DNA of 33,160 nt from an uncultured Sulfitobacter sp. (GTDB taxonomy: Bacteria; Pseudomonadota; Alphaproteobacteria; Rhodobacterales; Rhodobacteraceae). The DNA lies in contig CAJXSZ010000027.1 in assembly GCA_913060815.1 (NCBI GenBank), positions 1 through 33,160 of the forward strand, written 5' to 3'. The notes under the pieces were generated by a model. That model was not told the origin of the DNA and did not search any database. It saw only the letters and a program-made list of their open reading frames with translations. The translations under genes were made by a program, and so were the position numbers. Below, in pieces: positions 1 to 9,134 of the stretch (position 1 is the stretch's first letter; each line of letters begins with the position of its first letter).

Positions 1-1467
<1,467 letters not shown>

Positions 1468-1475
<8 letters not shown>

Positions 1476-2058
1476 TCGGGACTTGTCCAGCGGCGCTGCG
1501 GGGCAAGATGTCGATGACACGGGGATCATCATCAATCTCGATCTCGCGCTTGTAGGGGGTGAAGCCAGAGCGGACGTAGAAATCGAGCGCTTGGGGGCTA
1601 TCTATGGTGCAGGTGTGCACATGGAAGCGGGTGATGTCGCGGGCCCATGCGGTGGTGATCGCGTGGCTCATCAGGAACCTGCCCGCACCTGTGCCGATGA
1701 GCGCAGGGGTGAGGCCGAAATAGGCCAGCTCGCATTGCCCGCTAGTGCGGAAATCAAGCTCCAGCAGAGCTTCATCCACGCCGTCTTTGGTCAGCGTATA
1801 GAAAGCGACATCAGGATCATCGAGGATCGTTTGCAGCGCGGCATCGCCCATTTTGAGCCGCCCGTACCAGAGCCATTCCAGCGCACCCACACGGGTGAAC
1901 ACATCGCGGTACCACTCTAGCGTGGGCGTAACCTGCCGCAGGGTGATGCCATCGGGCGGGGGCAAATCGCGCGTTGGTGCCATGCTGTGCATCTCAAGGT
2001 GTGTCACCACCATCGCGAGCTTGCCTGCAGGCACCTCGTGCAGACCGTTTTCGAGCAT
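1468..2058 (-). CDS. GNAT-family N-acetyltransferase
   Basis: The 196-residue product resembles GCN5-related acetyltransferases, which move an acetyl group from acetyl-CoA to an amine. The core pattern is visible: a hydrophobic strand ELAYFGLTPALIGTGAGRFL in the position of the acetyl-CoA binding motif A (usually R/Q-x2-G-x-G/A), then the C-terminal signature SPQALDFYVRSGFTPYKRE, where the 'FY...GF' pattern is characteristic. The substrate is unknown. I chose the ATG at 2058, whose ATGA overlaps the stop of the upstream kinase gene; a TTG one codon earlier is the alternative. It is the third gene of a coupled nth-kinase-acetyltransferase operon, and its 3' end overlaps a convergent gene by eight bases. 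Confidence 0.85.
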
Positions 2059-3050
2059 CAAACGAGACCTTCGGATTTGAAGACTTCCATCATGTCACGC
2101 TCGGGGCGCGGACCGATGTGGGAGATGACTTCGGCACCGCAGAGGTTGCCCATGCGGCCGCATGTCTCGAGATCGCGGCCTGTGGCGAGGCCATAGATGA
2201 AGCCTGCGGCGAATTGATCGCCAGCGCCCGTGGCGTCCACAGGCGTGATGCGCGCAGGGGCGGGGATGTCCACGCGCTCTCCGTCGCGGATGAGGGTGAC
2301 GCCGTCGCCGCTTCGGGTGCAGACCATGATCGGACACAAGTTAGCAGTGTTGAGGATCGCGGCCTCGAGGTCCTCGGTCTCGAACAGCGATTTGATCTCG
2401 GCCTCGTTGCCGATGACAAAGTCCAGTTCATGTTCGATCATTTGCAGAAAGTCGGCGCGGTGACGCTCGACACAGAAGGGGTCGGAGATGGTGATACCCG
2501 CCATGCCACCACCAGCCTTTGCCGCGCGCGCAGCCTCGCGGAAGGCGGTTTTGCCTGCGTCCTCGTCAAAGAGGTATCCCTCGAGGAACATGATTTTCGC
2601 GTTGCCTGCGACGTCTGTGGGGACATCCGCAGATGACAGGCCGGTGGAGACACCCAGATAGGTGTTCATCGAGCGCTCCCCGTCTGGGGTCACGAAAATC
2701 ATGGAGCGGGAGGTGGGGCGGTTGGCATCCGCCACGGGCGGGTTCACGAAATCGGTGCCATTGTCGGTCATGGCTGCGGCATAGAACTGACCCAAGCTAT
2801 CATCGCGCACGCGTCCGATGAAGGCGGTTTGCAGTCCCAGAGCACCGACGCCCGCGACCGTATTTGCCACGGCACCACCCGGGGTCTGTACCCGCTCGCC
2901 CATGGCACCATAAAGCTGCTCGGCGCGGTCCTGGTCAATGAGCTGCATAATGCCCTTGTCGATGCTCATATTATCAAGGAAGGCATCGTCTGCATGGGTT
3001 ATGACATCCACCACGGCGTTGCCGATACCAACGAGGTCATAGGTTTTCAT
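2058..3050 (-). CDS. PfkB-family carbohydrate/adenosine kinase
   Basis: The 330-residue product is a ribokinase-like kinase, full length for the family. It has the N-terminal PfkB pattern (VGIGNAVVDVI, then GGAVANTVAGVGALG near residues 58-72) and the C-terminal signature DATGAGDQFAAGFIYG, whose aspartate is the catalytic base and whose GAGD forms the anion hole. The overall sequence resembles proteins annotated as adenosine kinase in Alphaproteobacteria, which would phosphorylate adenosine to AMP, but a sugar substrate is possible. Start ATG overlaps the nth stop (ATGA, 3047-3050) and its stop overlaps the next gene in the same way, so the three genes are probably translated in series. Confidence 0.88.
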   Translation of the reverse strand: MKTYDLVGIGNAVVDVITHADDAFLDNMSIDKGIMQLIDQDRAEQLYGAMGERVQTPGGAVANTVAGVGALGLQTAFIGRVRDDSLGQFYAAAMTDNGTDFVNPPVADANRPTSRSMIFVTPDGERSMNTYLGVSTGLSSADVPTDVAGNAKIMFLEGYLFDEDAGKTAFREAARAAKAGGGMAGITISDPFCVERHRADFLQMIEHELDFVIGNEAEIKSLFETEDLEAAILNTANLCPIMVCTRSGDGVTLIRDGERVDIPAPARITPVDATGAGDQFAAGFIYGLATGRDLETCGRMGNLCGAEVISHIGPRPERDMMEVFKSEGLV

Positions 3051-3700
3051 TCAGTCTTATCCTTGTATTGGCACAGGTCTTTGATGATGCAGGTGCGGCA
3101 CTGGGGTTTACGTGCTTTGCAGTGATAGCGGCCATGCAGGATGAGCCAGTGGTGCGCGTGGAGTTGGAAATCGGCGGGGATGTTATCCTCGACGGCCCGT
3201 TCCACCGCATCGACGGTTTTGCCCACGGCGATGCCCGTGCGATTGCCTACGCGAAAGATGTGTGTGTCGACCGCTTGCGCGGGCTGCTGCCACCACATGT
3301 TCAGCACCACATTGGCGGTCTTGCGCCCCACACCCGGCAGGGACTGCAAAGCGGCGCGGGAATTGGGGACCACGCCATCATAGTCATCGACGAGGATCTG
3401 GCTCAGCTTGATGACATTCTTGGCCTTTTGGCGGAAGAGGCCGATGGTCTTGATATGCTCGGTGACGCCTTCCAGCCCCAGATCGAGCATTTTCTGCGGC
3501 GTGTCGGCAATCTTGAAAAGCGCGCGGGTTGCTTTGTTCACGCCCGCATCCGTGGCCTGAGCTGACAGCGCCACAGCCACCACGAGCGTATAGACGTTGA
3601 CGTGCTCCAGCTCGCCCTCGGGCTCGGGCTCAGCCGCGTGGAAGCGTTCCATTATGGCGCGGATGGTGTGGTAGTCGAGTTGTTTGGTCTGTTTGCTCAT
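3047..3700 (-). CDS. nth: endonuclease III (DNA glycosylase/AP lyase)
   Basis: The 217-residue product excises oxidised pyrimidines from DNA and cuts the abasic site (base excision repair). A helix-hairpin-helix with the catalytic lysine is seen in LPGVGRKTANVV, and the catalytic aspartate in VDTHIFRV. The C-terminal 4Fe-4S cluster ligands C194-x6-C201-x2-C204-x5-C210 are complete. I chose the ATG at 3700 (MSKQTKQLDY); an upstream in-frame start at 3751 would add 17 residues and run almost to the divergent gene's start. It heads an operon with the kinase and acetyltransferase and is divergent, 62 bases apart, from another DNA-repair gene (3763-4629). Confidence 0.95.
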   Translation of the reverse strand: MSKQTKQLDYHTIRAIMERFHAAEPEPEGELEHVNVYTLVVAVALSAQATDAGVNKATRALFKIADTPQKMLDLGLEGVTEHIKTIGLFRQKAKNVIKLSQILVDDYDGVVPNSRAALQSLPGVGRKTANVVLNMWWQQPAQAVDTHIFRVGNRTGIAVGKTVDAVERAVEDNIPADFQLHAHHWLILHGRYHCKARKPQCRTCIIKDLCQYKDKTE

Positions 3701-3762
3701 GGGCCGCAGGTATGCGCAGGTTTCGGGTCGCGTGCAAGCGCGAGGGGGCATATTGTAGCGCT

Positions 3763-4629
3763 ATGACACAGATGATGCCCCCCACCGACGATCAATGCAG
3801 CACGTATCATTACGGCGTGATGGCGCGTGCTATTGCATTGATTGATGCCGCCGATGCGCCACTGACGCTTGAGGCGCTGGCAGGCGAGATGGGGATGAGT
3901 GCGGCGCATTTTCAGCGGTTGTTTTCCGCTTGGGTCGGAGTGTCGCCCAAGCGCTATCAGCAGTATCTGACGCTGGGCCATGCCAAGACGCTGCTGCGCG
4001 AGCGGTTTACCACGCTGGAGGCGGCACATAGCACGGGCCTGTCAGGGACGGGGCGCTTGCATGATTTGTTTCTGCGCTGGGAAGCGATGAGCCCCGGTGA
4101 ATACGCCGCTGGCGGTGCACGGCTGGCGATCTTCTGGGGCGTGTATGACACGCCGTTTGGTCGTGCCGTTATTATGGGCACGGATAAAGGGATTTGCGGA
4201 GTGTCGTTCGCTGCGGAGATGGGCGAGGCGGCGGCGCTGGAAGACCTGAAGGCGCGCTGGCCTGCCGCGTCATTTGCCGAGGATGCAGAGCGGCTTCGTC
4301 CTTGGGTCGAGGCGGCGTTCGGGATGAGAAGTGATGTTGATCCTGCGCCGCTGTATTTGATCGGTGCGCCGTTCCAGATCAAGGTCTGGGAGGCCCTGTT
4401 GCGGTTGCCCGAAGGGGGCGTGAGCACCTACGGCGAGATCGCTCAGGCGATTGGCAGCCCCAAGGCGGTGCGCGCGGTGGGCACGGCGGTGGGGCGCAAT
4501 CCGATCGGCTACCTCATTCCGTGTCATCGTGTGCTGCGTAAATCGGGCGAATTGGGCGGCTATCACTGGGGTCTTCCGATCAAGCGCGCCATGTTGGGCT
4601 TTGAGGCGGCGCGCGTTGAGGCGGGCTAG
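3763..4629 (+). CDS. AraC-type regulator/O6-methylguanine-DNA methyltransferase fusion (short Ada)
   Basis: The 288-residue product joins an N-terminal AraC-like DNA-binding domain (about residues 15-110; helix-turn-helix pattern LEALAGEMGMSAAHFQRLF and VGVSPKRYQQYL) to a C-terminal methylated-DNA-protein-cysteine methyltransferase. The methyl-acceptor cysteine is C254 in the IPCHRV motif, followed by GELGGYHWG. It therefore directly repairs O6-alkylguanine. Compared with E. coli Ada (about 354 residues) it lacks the N-terminal zinc domain that senses methyl phosphotriesters, so any regulatory role must be triggered differently. The ATG at 3763 was chosen because the upstream extension has no family resemblance and crosses the nth start region. 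The neighbour nth gives this spot a DNA-repair flavour. Confidence 0.9.
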   Translation: MTQMMPPTDDQCSTYHYGVMARAIALIDAADAPLTLEALAGEMGMSAAHFQRLFSAWVGVSPKRYQQYLTLGHAKTLLRERFTTLEAAHSTGLSGTGRLHDLFLRWEAMSPGEYAAGGARLAIFWGVYDTPFGRAVIMGTDKGICGVSFAAEMGEAAALEDLKARWPAASFAEDAERLRPWVEAAFGMRSDVDPAPLYLIGAPFQIKVWEALLRLPEGGVSTYGEIAQAIGSPKAVRAVGTAVGRNPIGYLIPCHRVLRKSGELGGYHWGLPIKRAMLGFEAARVEAG

Positions 4630-4669
4630 AATTGCGCGGGATGCCGCTTATTCCCCCTAAACAGATATT

Positions 4670-4684
4670 TTTCTGGAACAGAAA
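4670..4684. promoter_or_regulatory. perfect palindrome upstream of the OmpA-like lipoprotein gene
   Basis: TTTCTG-GAA-CAGAAA is a perfect 6-bp inverted repeat with a 3-base spacer, lying 70 bases before the start at 4754. A TATATT at 4691-4696 just downstream could be a -10 element. The position suggests an operator, but I do not recognise the motif. Confidence 0.3.
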
Positions 4685-4753
4685 CCCGCCTATATTGTTT
4701 CTATCAACAAGCGCTTCGCCCGAACGGAGCCGTAACAGTAAGGCAGTAAGACT

Positions 4754-5431
4754 ATGACATTTCCTAAATTCCCGATGGTTGCCGCAATGGCAGGCATGAT
4801 TGCTCTGGGCGCGTGTACCAATCCCAACGGCTCGATTTTGGCGTCCTCGGAGGACCCTAACCAGCGCGCGAAGAACGGTGCGTTGATCGGTGCGGGCGCA
4901 GGAGCGCTCATCGGTGCGCTGTCCGAGAGTGACGGCAACAGAGATACAGGCGCGTTAAAGGGTGCCGTTATCGGTGCGGCCCTTGGTGCAGGCGGCGGCG
5001 CCCTGCTCGACAAGCAGGAGCGTGATCTGCGCGCCAGCCTTGGCAATGACCGTGTGACGATCAACAACACGGGCGACCGCCTGATTGTGACCCTGCCGCA
5101 GGACATCTTGTTTGCCACAGGCTCAAGTGCCGTGCGCCCCGATCTGGTACGTGATCTGGGGGCCGTTGCTGGCAACCTTCAGGCTTATCCGAACTCCACC
5201 ATCCAGGTGATCGGCCACACTGACAGCGACGGCGAAGCGGCGTTCAATCAGCAGCTTTCCGAGAGCCGTGCCAATGCGGTATCCTCCGTGCTGCTCAACA
5301 ATGGCGTTGCACCGGGTCGCATTCAGGCCTTTGGTCGTGGCGAAGCGCAGCCTGTTGCCAGCAACCTCAACCCGCAGGGGAAGGCACAAAACCGCCGTGT
5401 CGAGATTGTGATTTTGCCCAACGCGAGCTGA
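4754..5431 (+). CDS. outer-membrane lipoprotein with glycine-zipper and OmpA domains
   Basis: The 225-residue product carries a lipoprotein signal peptide with lipobox LGAC (cysteine near residue 21), so it should be lipid-anchored in the outer membrane. Next comes a glycine-zipper segment (about residues 43-85, repeated GAxIGAxxG), and then a C-terminal OmpA-like peptidoglycan-binding domain (about 110-225) with the hallmark HTDSDG, LSESRANAV and NRRVEIVI. This matches YiaD/Pal-related OmpA lipoproteins, which link the outer membrane to peptidoglycan. It appears monocistronic: a palindrome and possible -10 lie upstream and a strong terminator follows at 5462. Confidence 0.9.
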   Translation: MTFPKFPMVAAMAGMIALGACTNPNGSILASSEDPNQRAKNGALIGAGAGALIGALSESDGNRDTGALKGAVIGAALGAGGGALLDKQERDLRASLGNDRVTINNTGDRLIVTLPQDILFATGSSAVRPDLVRDLGAVAGNLQAYPNSTIQVIGHTDSDGEAAFNQQLSESRANAVSSVLLNNGVAPGRIQAFGRGEAQPVASNLNPQGKAQNRRVEIVILPNAS

Positions 5432-5461
5432 TCCCTGCGACCATCATAATTTGAATTTGAA

Positions 5462-5493
5462 AGCCCCGATGCCTCAGCGCGTCGGGGCTTTTG
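5462..5493 (+). terminator. rho-independent terminator after the OmpA-like lipoprotein gene
   Basis: An 8-bp GC-rich stem (AGCCCCGA at 5462-5469 with TCGGGGCT at 5482-5489) has a 12-base loop and is followed by a short T run. It starts 31 bases after the stop codon. Confidence 0.8.
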
Positions 5494-5587
5494 CTTTGTG
5501 CACATCATATGTGCGCGGGTGGGCCTTGAGAGTTTTTCATGGCGCCTCATCTTAGGGGCAACAGCTACTTATAAAAGGACTATCCCG

Positions 5588-6130
5588 ATGGCGACGCATA
5601 AACTTCTTGGTATCTCGGGCTCGCTGCGCAAGGGCAGCCATAACACCCTGCTTCTGGCCGAGGCGGCGCGCCTGTTCGGCGACGCAGAGTATACCGAGGC
5701 CGACCTCAATCTGCCGCTTTACAATGGTGATGACGAGGAAGCGGATGGCGTCCCTGCAGCCGTGGATGCTTTGGCCCAGCAGATCGCGGATGCGGACGCG
5801 GTTCTGATCTCGACGCCCGAATATAATAAAGGGCCGTCAGGTGTGCTCAAGAATGCGCTCGATTGGGTGAGCCGTTCAGAGATCAAGCCGTGGGGCGGCA
5901 AGCCTGTCGCCGTGATGTCCGCCGCTGCAGGGCGCGCAGGGGGCGAGCGCGCGCAGATGGTGTTACGCGGATTTATGGTGCCGTTTCGTCCCGTAATCCT
6001 GCAAGGGCCCGAAATTCATCTGGCCGCCAGCTATGAGGCATTTGACGAGCACGGCCAGTTGACGGGCGAGATGTATATCAAAGAGCTGACCGCCCTGATG
6101 GATGGCCTGCGCGCGCAGATCAAAGTCTAG
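5588..6130 (+). CDS. NADPH-dependent FMN reductase-family flavoprotein
   Basis: The 180-residue product has a flavodoxin-like fold of the NADPH-dependent FMN/azo/quinone reductase group. The phosphate-binding loop GSLRKGSHN follows the first strand (residues 9-17) and the second signature PEYNKGPSGVLKNALDW binds the flavin ring near residues 77-93. Such proteins reduce FMN, quinones, chromate or azo compounds in the cytoplasm; the substrate cannot be told here. I chose the ATG at 5588 because AAAAGGAC lies seven bases before it; the open frame begins earlier but overlaps the preceding terminator zone. The 3' end overlaps the convergent VOC gene by four bases. Confidence 0.88.
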   Translation: MATHKLLGISGSLRKGSHNTLLLAEAARLFGDAEYTEADLNLPLYNGDDEEADGVPAAVDALAQQIADADAVLISTPEYNKGPSGVLKNALDWVSRSEIKPWGGKPVAVMSAAAGRAGGERAQMVLRGFMVPFRPVILQGPEIHLAASYEAFDEHGQLTGEMYIKELTALMDGLRAQIKV

Positions 6131-6525
6131 GTTTTGACGCTGATCTCGATCAGATTGCTATCGGGGTCACGGATGTAGAGCGAGGTTATCGGCCCTGTGG
6201 CTCCCGTACGGGGGACGGGGCCGATTTCAATTTCAGTGCCGTGTTTGGCCAGATGCTCATGCCACTGGTCCAGCGGCACCTCGGTGAGAAAGCACAGATC
6301 GGCGGAGCCTGTCTGGACGTTTTGCGCCTTTGGCTCAAACTCAGCGCCGCGTTGGTGGAGGTTGATTTTCATGGTGCCAAACGTCAGCGCGTGACGGGTT
6401 GTGCCGTCTGCTACGGTGAAGGGCGCGTGGGCCATGCCGAGCGCGTTGGTGTAGAAAGCGATGGTCGCCTCAATGTCCGCCACAGTGAGTACGAGATGGT
6501 CGAGGGCGGTCAGGGTTGGTCTCAT
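6127..6525 (-). CDS. VOC-family (glyoxalase/bleomycin-resistance-like) protein
   Basis: The 132-residue product shows a typical vicinal-oxygen-chelate fold: the opening LDHLVLTVADIEATIAFYTNALGM with a metal-ligand histidine, a central INLHQRG, and the closing SLYIRDPDSNLIEI with the metal-ligand glutamate. The family includes glyoxalase I, ring-cleavage dioxygenases and fosfomycin/bleomycin resistance proteins; this short stand-alone member has no predictable substrate. The start ATG overlaps the stop of the upstream FAD oxidoreductase (ATGA, 6522-6525), so the two are co-translated. Confidence 0.88.
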   Translation of the reverse strand: MRPTLTALDHLVLTVADIEATIAFYTNALGMAHAPFTVADGTTRHALTFGTMKINLHQRGAEFEPKAQNVQTGSADLCFLTEVPLDQWHEHLAKHGTEIEIGPVPRTGATGPITSLYIRDPDSNLIEISVKT

Positions 6526-7553
6526 AGGTTGTCCTCCACGCGGAACCCTTGTGGAATTTCATCGCGTCCGTCGAGCACCAGATCAGCCATAACGTGGGCC
6601 ACCTTGGGGGCCATGCCAAAGCCGATCTTGAAACCGCCGTTGGCGATGAAATGGCCGCTGCGATTGGGGTAGCCGCCCAGCATCGGGGCGCGGGAGCGCG
6701 CGCGGGGACGGACCCCTGCCCAGCGGTCGATAACGGGGGCATCACGCAAAGCAGGCACAGCGGCGCGGGCTTTCTCTGCCACATCATCAAGTTGTGCATC
6801 CGTGCTGGTAGGGTCGTCGTACTCCCGCTCGGAGGTGGAGCCGATTGCCACGGTGCCATCGCCGTGCGGGATGATGTGCACGCCGCCAGCGAAAAGCTGC
6901 GGCAGGCCGACGGCGTCAAAGTCCAGAAGCGCTGCCTGCCCCTTGACCCCTGCGCCCATGGAGCGGGTATGGTTGGCGGTGAGGTGTTCCAACCCCGCAA
7001 CGCCTGTGGCCCAGATGACCGCCCCTTTGTCGGGGGCATCGGTTTGTACATGAACGCCATTTGCGGCAATGGCGGCGACCAGCGCGTTGCAGGCGCGACG
7101 GGGATGCAAATGTGCGCTCAGCGTGTCGAATATGAGCGGCCCTTGGGGGCTGTGGGGCTGCCAATCGCCGTCTGGGGTCGGGATCACCGACCATGTGGCA
7201 GTGTCGCCCCAAAGCTGTTGAGCCGTTGTGCTGCGCTGTTGCGCAAGAGCGAGGGCTGCTTCGTCGGCAATAGGCTGCAGGCGGCCTGTGCGCGCGTAGC
7301 CTGCGGGGATGCCGCCCGTTGCCTCGACATGCGCCCAGAACCCTTCCGCCATCAACAGGCTTTCCAGCTGGAACGCCTTTTTCGGGTTCCAGTTTTCGGG
7401 GACATGCGGCGCCAGCGCACCGACGATACCGCCGCTGCTGCCTGCCCCCGCGCCGTGCGGGTCGATGATCTGCACCGCCGCGCCGCGCTGTACGCAGGCC
7501 CAAGCGATGGACAGCCCGAAAATCCCTGCGCCGCGGATGGTGATATCTGTCAT
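6522..7553 (-). CDS. FAD-dependent oxidoreductase (DAO family), possible stand-alone MnmC oxidase half
   Basis: The 343-residue product belongs to the D-amino-acid-oxidase/glycine-oxidase family: a Rossmann dinucleotide motif G8-x-G10-x2-G13 near the N-terminus and the C-terminal DAO features DRWAGVRPRARSRAPMLGG and ANGGFKIGFGMAPKVA. It is divergent, 58 bases away, from mnmD (7612). In E. coli MnmC the FAD domain removes the carboxymethyl group of cmnm5U in tRNA and is fused to the methyltransferase that completes mnm5U. The pairing here suggests this gene supplies the oxidase half, but that is inference; a glycine or sarcosine oxidase-like role remains possible. I chose the ATG at 7553 (MTDITIRGAG); the open frame continues upstream only as antisense to mnmD. 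Confidence 0.82.
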   Translation of the reverse strand: MTDITIRGAGIFGLSIAWACVQRGAAVQIIDPHGAGAGSSGGIVGALAPHVPENWNPKKAFQLESLLMAEGFWAHVEATGGIPAGYARTGRLQPIADEAALALAQQRSTTAQQLWGDTATWSVIPTPDGDWQPHSPQGPLIFDTLSAHLHPRRACNALVAAIAANGVHVQTDAPDKGAVIWATGVAGLEHLTANHTRSMGAGVKGQAALLDFDAVGLPQLFAGGVHIIPHGDGTVAIGSTSEREYDDPTSTDAQLDDVAEKARAAVPALRDAPVIDRWAGVRPRARSRAPMLGGYPNRSGHFIANGGFKIGFGMAPKVAHVMADLVLDGRDEIPQGFRVEDNL

Positions 7554-7611
7554 TGCTCTGGCCTTTGATTGCGCGCTAACTGGGGTTGAGTGAGTGATAT
7601 AGGGCGTTACC

Positions 7612-8268
7612 GTGCAGGACCAGAGAGCAGAGTTGGAATGGCGCGATGGCCGCGTGCCTGTATCGGTGCAATTCGATGATCCGTATTTCAGTCTTGAGGA
7701 CGGGATGGCCGAGACGGCGCATGTATTTTTGGGCGGCAACGATCTGCCTGCGCGGTTCTGTGACGGGTTCCACGTGGCCGAGCTTGGTTTCGGGACGGGG
7801 CTGAATTTTCTGGTAGCGCTGAAGGCATTTCGGGAGAGCGGCTGTGGCGGTGTGCTGCGGTTCACCAGCTTTGAGGCGTTTCCCATGGCGATGGATGATT
7901 TGCGCCAAGCGCTGAGCGCGTTTGCGGATTTGCCTGATGCGCTGGAGGTGGCGGAATTTCCTGTGGCGCTCGATGGTGCCGACTTTGAACTACGGGTAGT
8001 CGTGGGCGATGCGCGCGAGACACTTTCAGAGTGGGAGGGTGCGGCGGACGCTTGGTTTCTGGACGGATTCTCACCCGCCAAAAACCCTGAATTGTGGTCG
8101 CCGGAATTGATGGCCGAGGTGGGCCGTCACACCGTGCAAGGCGGCACGGCGGCGACATATACAGCGGCGGGATTTGTGCGGCGGGGGCTGGCTGATGCGG
8201 GATTTGAAGTCGAGCGAGTGCAAGGCTACGGGCGCAAGCGGCATATGACACGAGGGATCAAAGCGTGA
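7612..8268 (+). CDS. mnmD: tRNA 5-(aminomethyl)-uridine-34 methyltransferase, stand-alone MnmD
   Basis: The 218-residue product matches the methyltransferase half of MnmC, which uses S-adenosylmethionine to turn nm5U into mnm5U at the tRNA wobble position. Visible family features are the N-terminal DDPYFSLEDGMAET, HVFLGGNDLPARF, the SAM motif HVAELGFGTGLNFL, and the catalytic-site motif DAWFLDGFSPAKNPELW. There is no C-terminal FAD domain, so it is the short form. The start is GTG at 7612; an ATG 27 bases inside is less likely because the N-terminal residues fit the family. The GTGA at its end starts the next gene. A related oxidase-like gene is divergent from it. Confidence 0.9.
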   Translation: MQDQRAELEWRDGRVPVSVQFDDPYFSLEDGMAETAHVFLGGNDLPARFCDGFHVAELGFGTGLNFLVALKAFRESGCGGVLRFTSFEAFPMAMDDLRQALSAFADLPDALEVAEFPVALDGADFELRVVVGDARETLSEWEGAADAWFLDGFSPAKNPELWSPELMAEVGRHTVQGGTAATYTAAGFVRRGLADAGFEVERVQGYGRKRHMTRGIKA

Positions 8269-9134
8269 CACAGAGCAACAACATCCCGCTGGGCATTGCC
8301 CTGATGATTGCCACGACATTTGTCTTTGCGGTGCAGGATGGCATCTCGCGGCATCTGGCAGGCGAGTATAACGTCATGATGATCGTGATGATCCGCTATT
8401 GGTTTTTCGCGGCGTTTGTCATTGCGATTGCCAAGCGGAGCGTCGGTTCCGTGCGCGAGGCCGCCAAGACGGAGCAGCCGTTTATCCAGATCACGCGTGG
8501 CCTGCTGCTGAGCCTCGAGATTTGCGTGATGGTTGCCGCCTTCACCATTCTGGGGCTGGTGGAGAGCCATGCGGTATTCACCTGCTATCCTCTGCTGGTC
8601 GCGGCCCTTTCGGGGCCTGTGCTGGGGGAAAGTGTGGGCTGGCGGCGCTGGGCTGCGATCGGGGTGGGGTTCATCGGTGTGCTGATCATCCTCAAGCCTG
8701 GACTTGGTGTGTTCGAGCCTGCGGCGCTTATCCCGTTGCTCGCGGCTGCGATGTTTGCAGTTTACGGATTGCTCACGCGCTATGCGGGCCGGCGCGACAG
8801 TACGGCGACGAGTTTTTTCTGGACGGGCACAGTGGGCGCTGTGGCGATGACGGTCTTGGGCGCGTGGTTCTGGGAACCGATGATTGCGCGCGATTGGTTC
8901 TGGATGGCGTGTCTATGCGTGACGGGGGTGACGGGCCACTGGCTACTGATCCGCTGCTATGAGGCAGCGGAGGCGAGCGCGGTGCAGCCCTTCGCCTATC
9001 TGCAGCTGGTGTTTGCAGCGACCATCGGCATAACCGTGTTCGGTGAAACGGTGAGCACGAATGTCGCCATTGGCTGTGTGATCATCGTGGCCGCTGGCCT
9101 ATTCACCTTCTGGCGCGAACGGCAGCAGGGTTGA
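8265..9134 (+). CDS. EamA/DMT-superfamily inner-membrane transporter
   Basis: The 289-residue product is a drug/metabolite-transporter-type permease with about ten predicted membrane helices in two EamA repeats (roughly residues 8-135 and 145-285). Typical features are the first helix ending in QDGISRHLAGEY and the second-repeat end YLQLVFAATIGITVFGE. Family members export amino acids, nucleosides or other small metabolites; the substrate is unknown. The GTG start overlaps the mnmD stop by four bases. The 3' end overlaps the convergent slt gene by 36 bases, a fairly long overlap of two well-supported coding regions. Confidence 0.9.
   Translation: MTQSNNIPLGIALMIATTFVFAVQDGISRHLAGEYNVMMIVMIRYWFFAAFVIAIAKRSVGSVREAAKTEQPFIQITRGLLLSLEICVMVAAFTILGLVESHAVFTCYPLLVAALSGPVLGESVGWRRWAAIGVGFIGVLIILKPGLGVFEPAALIPLLAAAMFAVYGLLTRYAGRRDSTATSFFWTGTVGAVAMTVLGAWFWEPMIARDWFWMACLCVTGVTGHWLLIRCYEAAEASAVQPFAYLQLVFAATIGITVFGETVSTNVAIGCVIIVAAGLFTFWRERQQG

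Noticed and set aside
7554..8081. Upstream extension of the FAD oxidoreductase frame
   Set aside because: The extra residues are low-complexity (S, P, R, T rich) and antisense to mnmD; the Rossmann motif begins right after the ATG at 7553.
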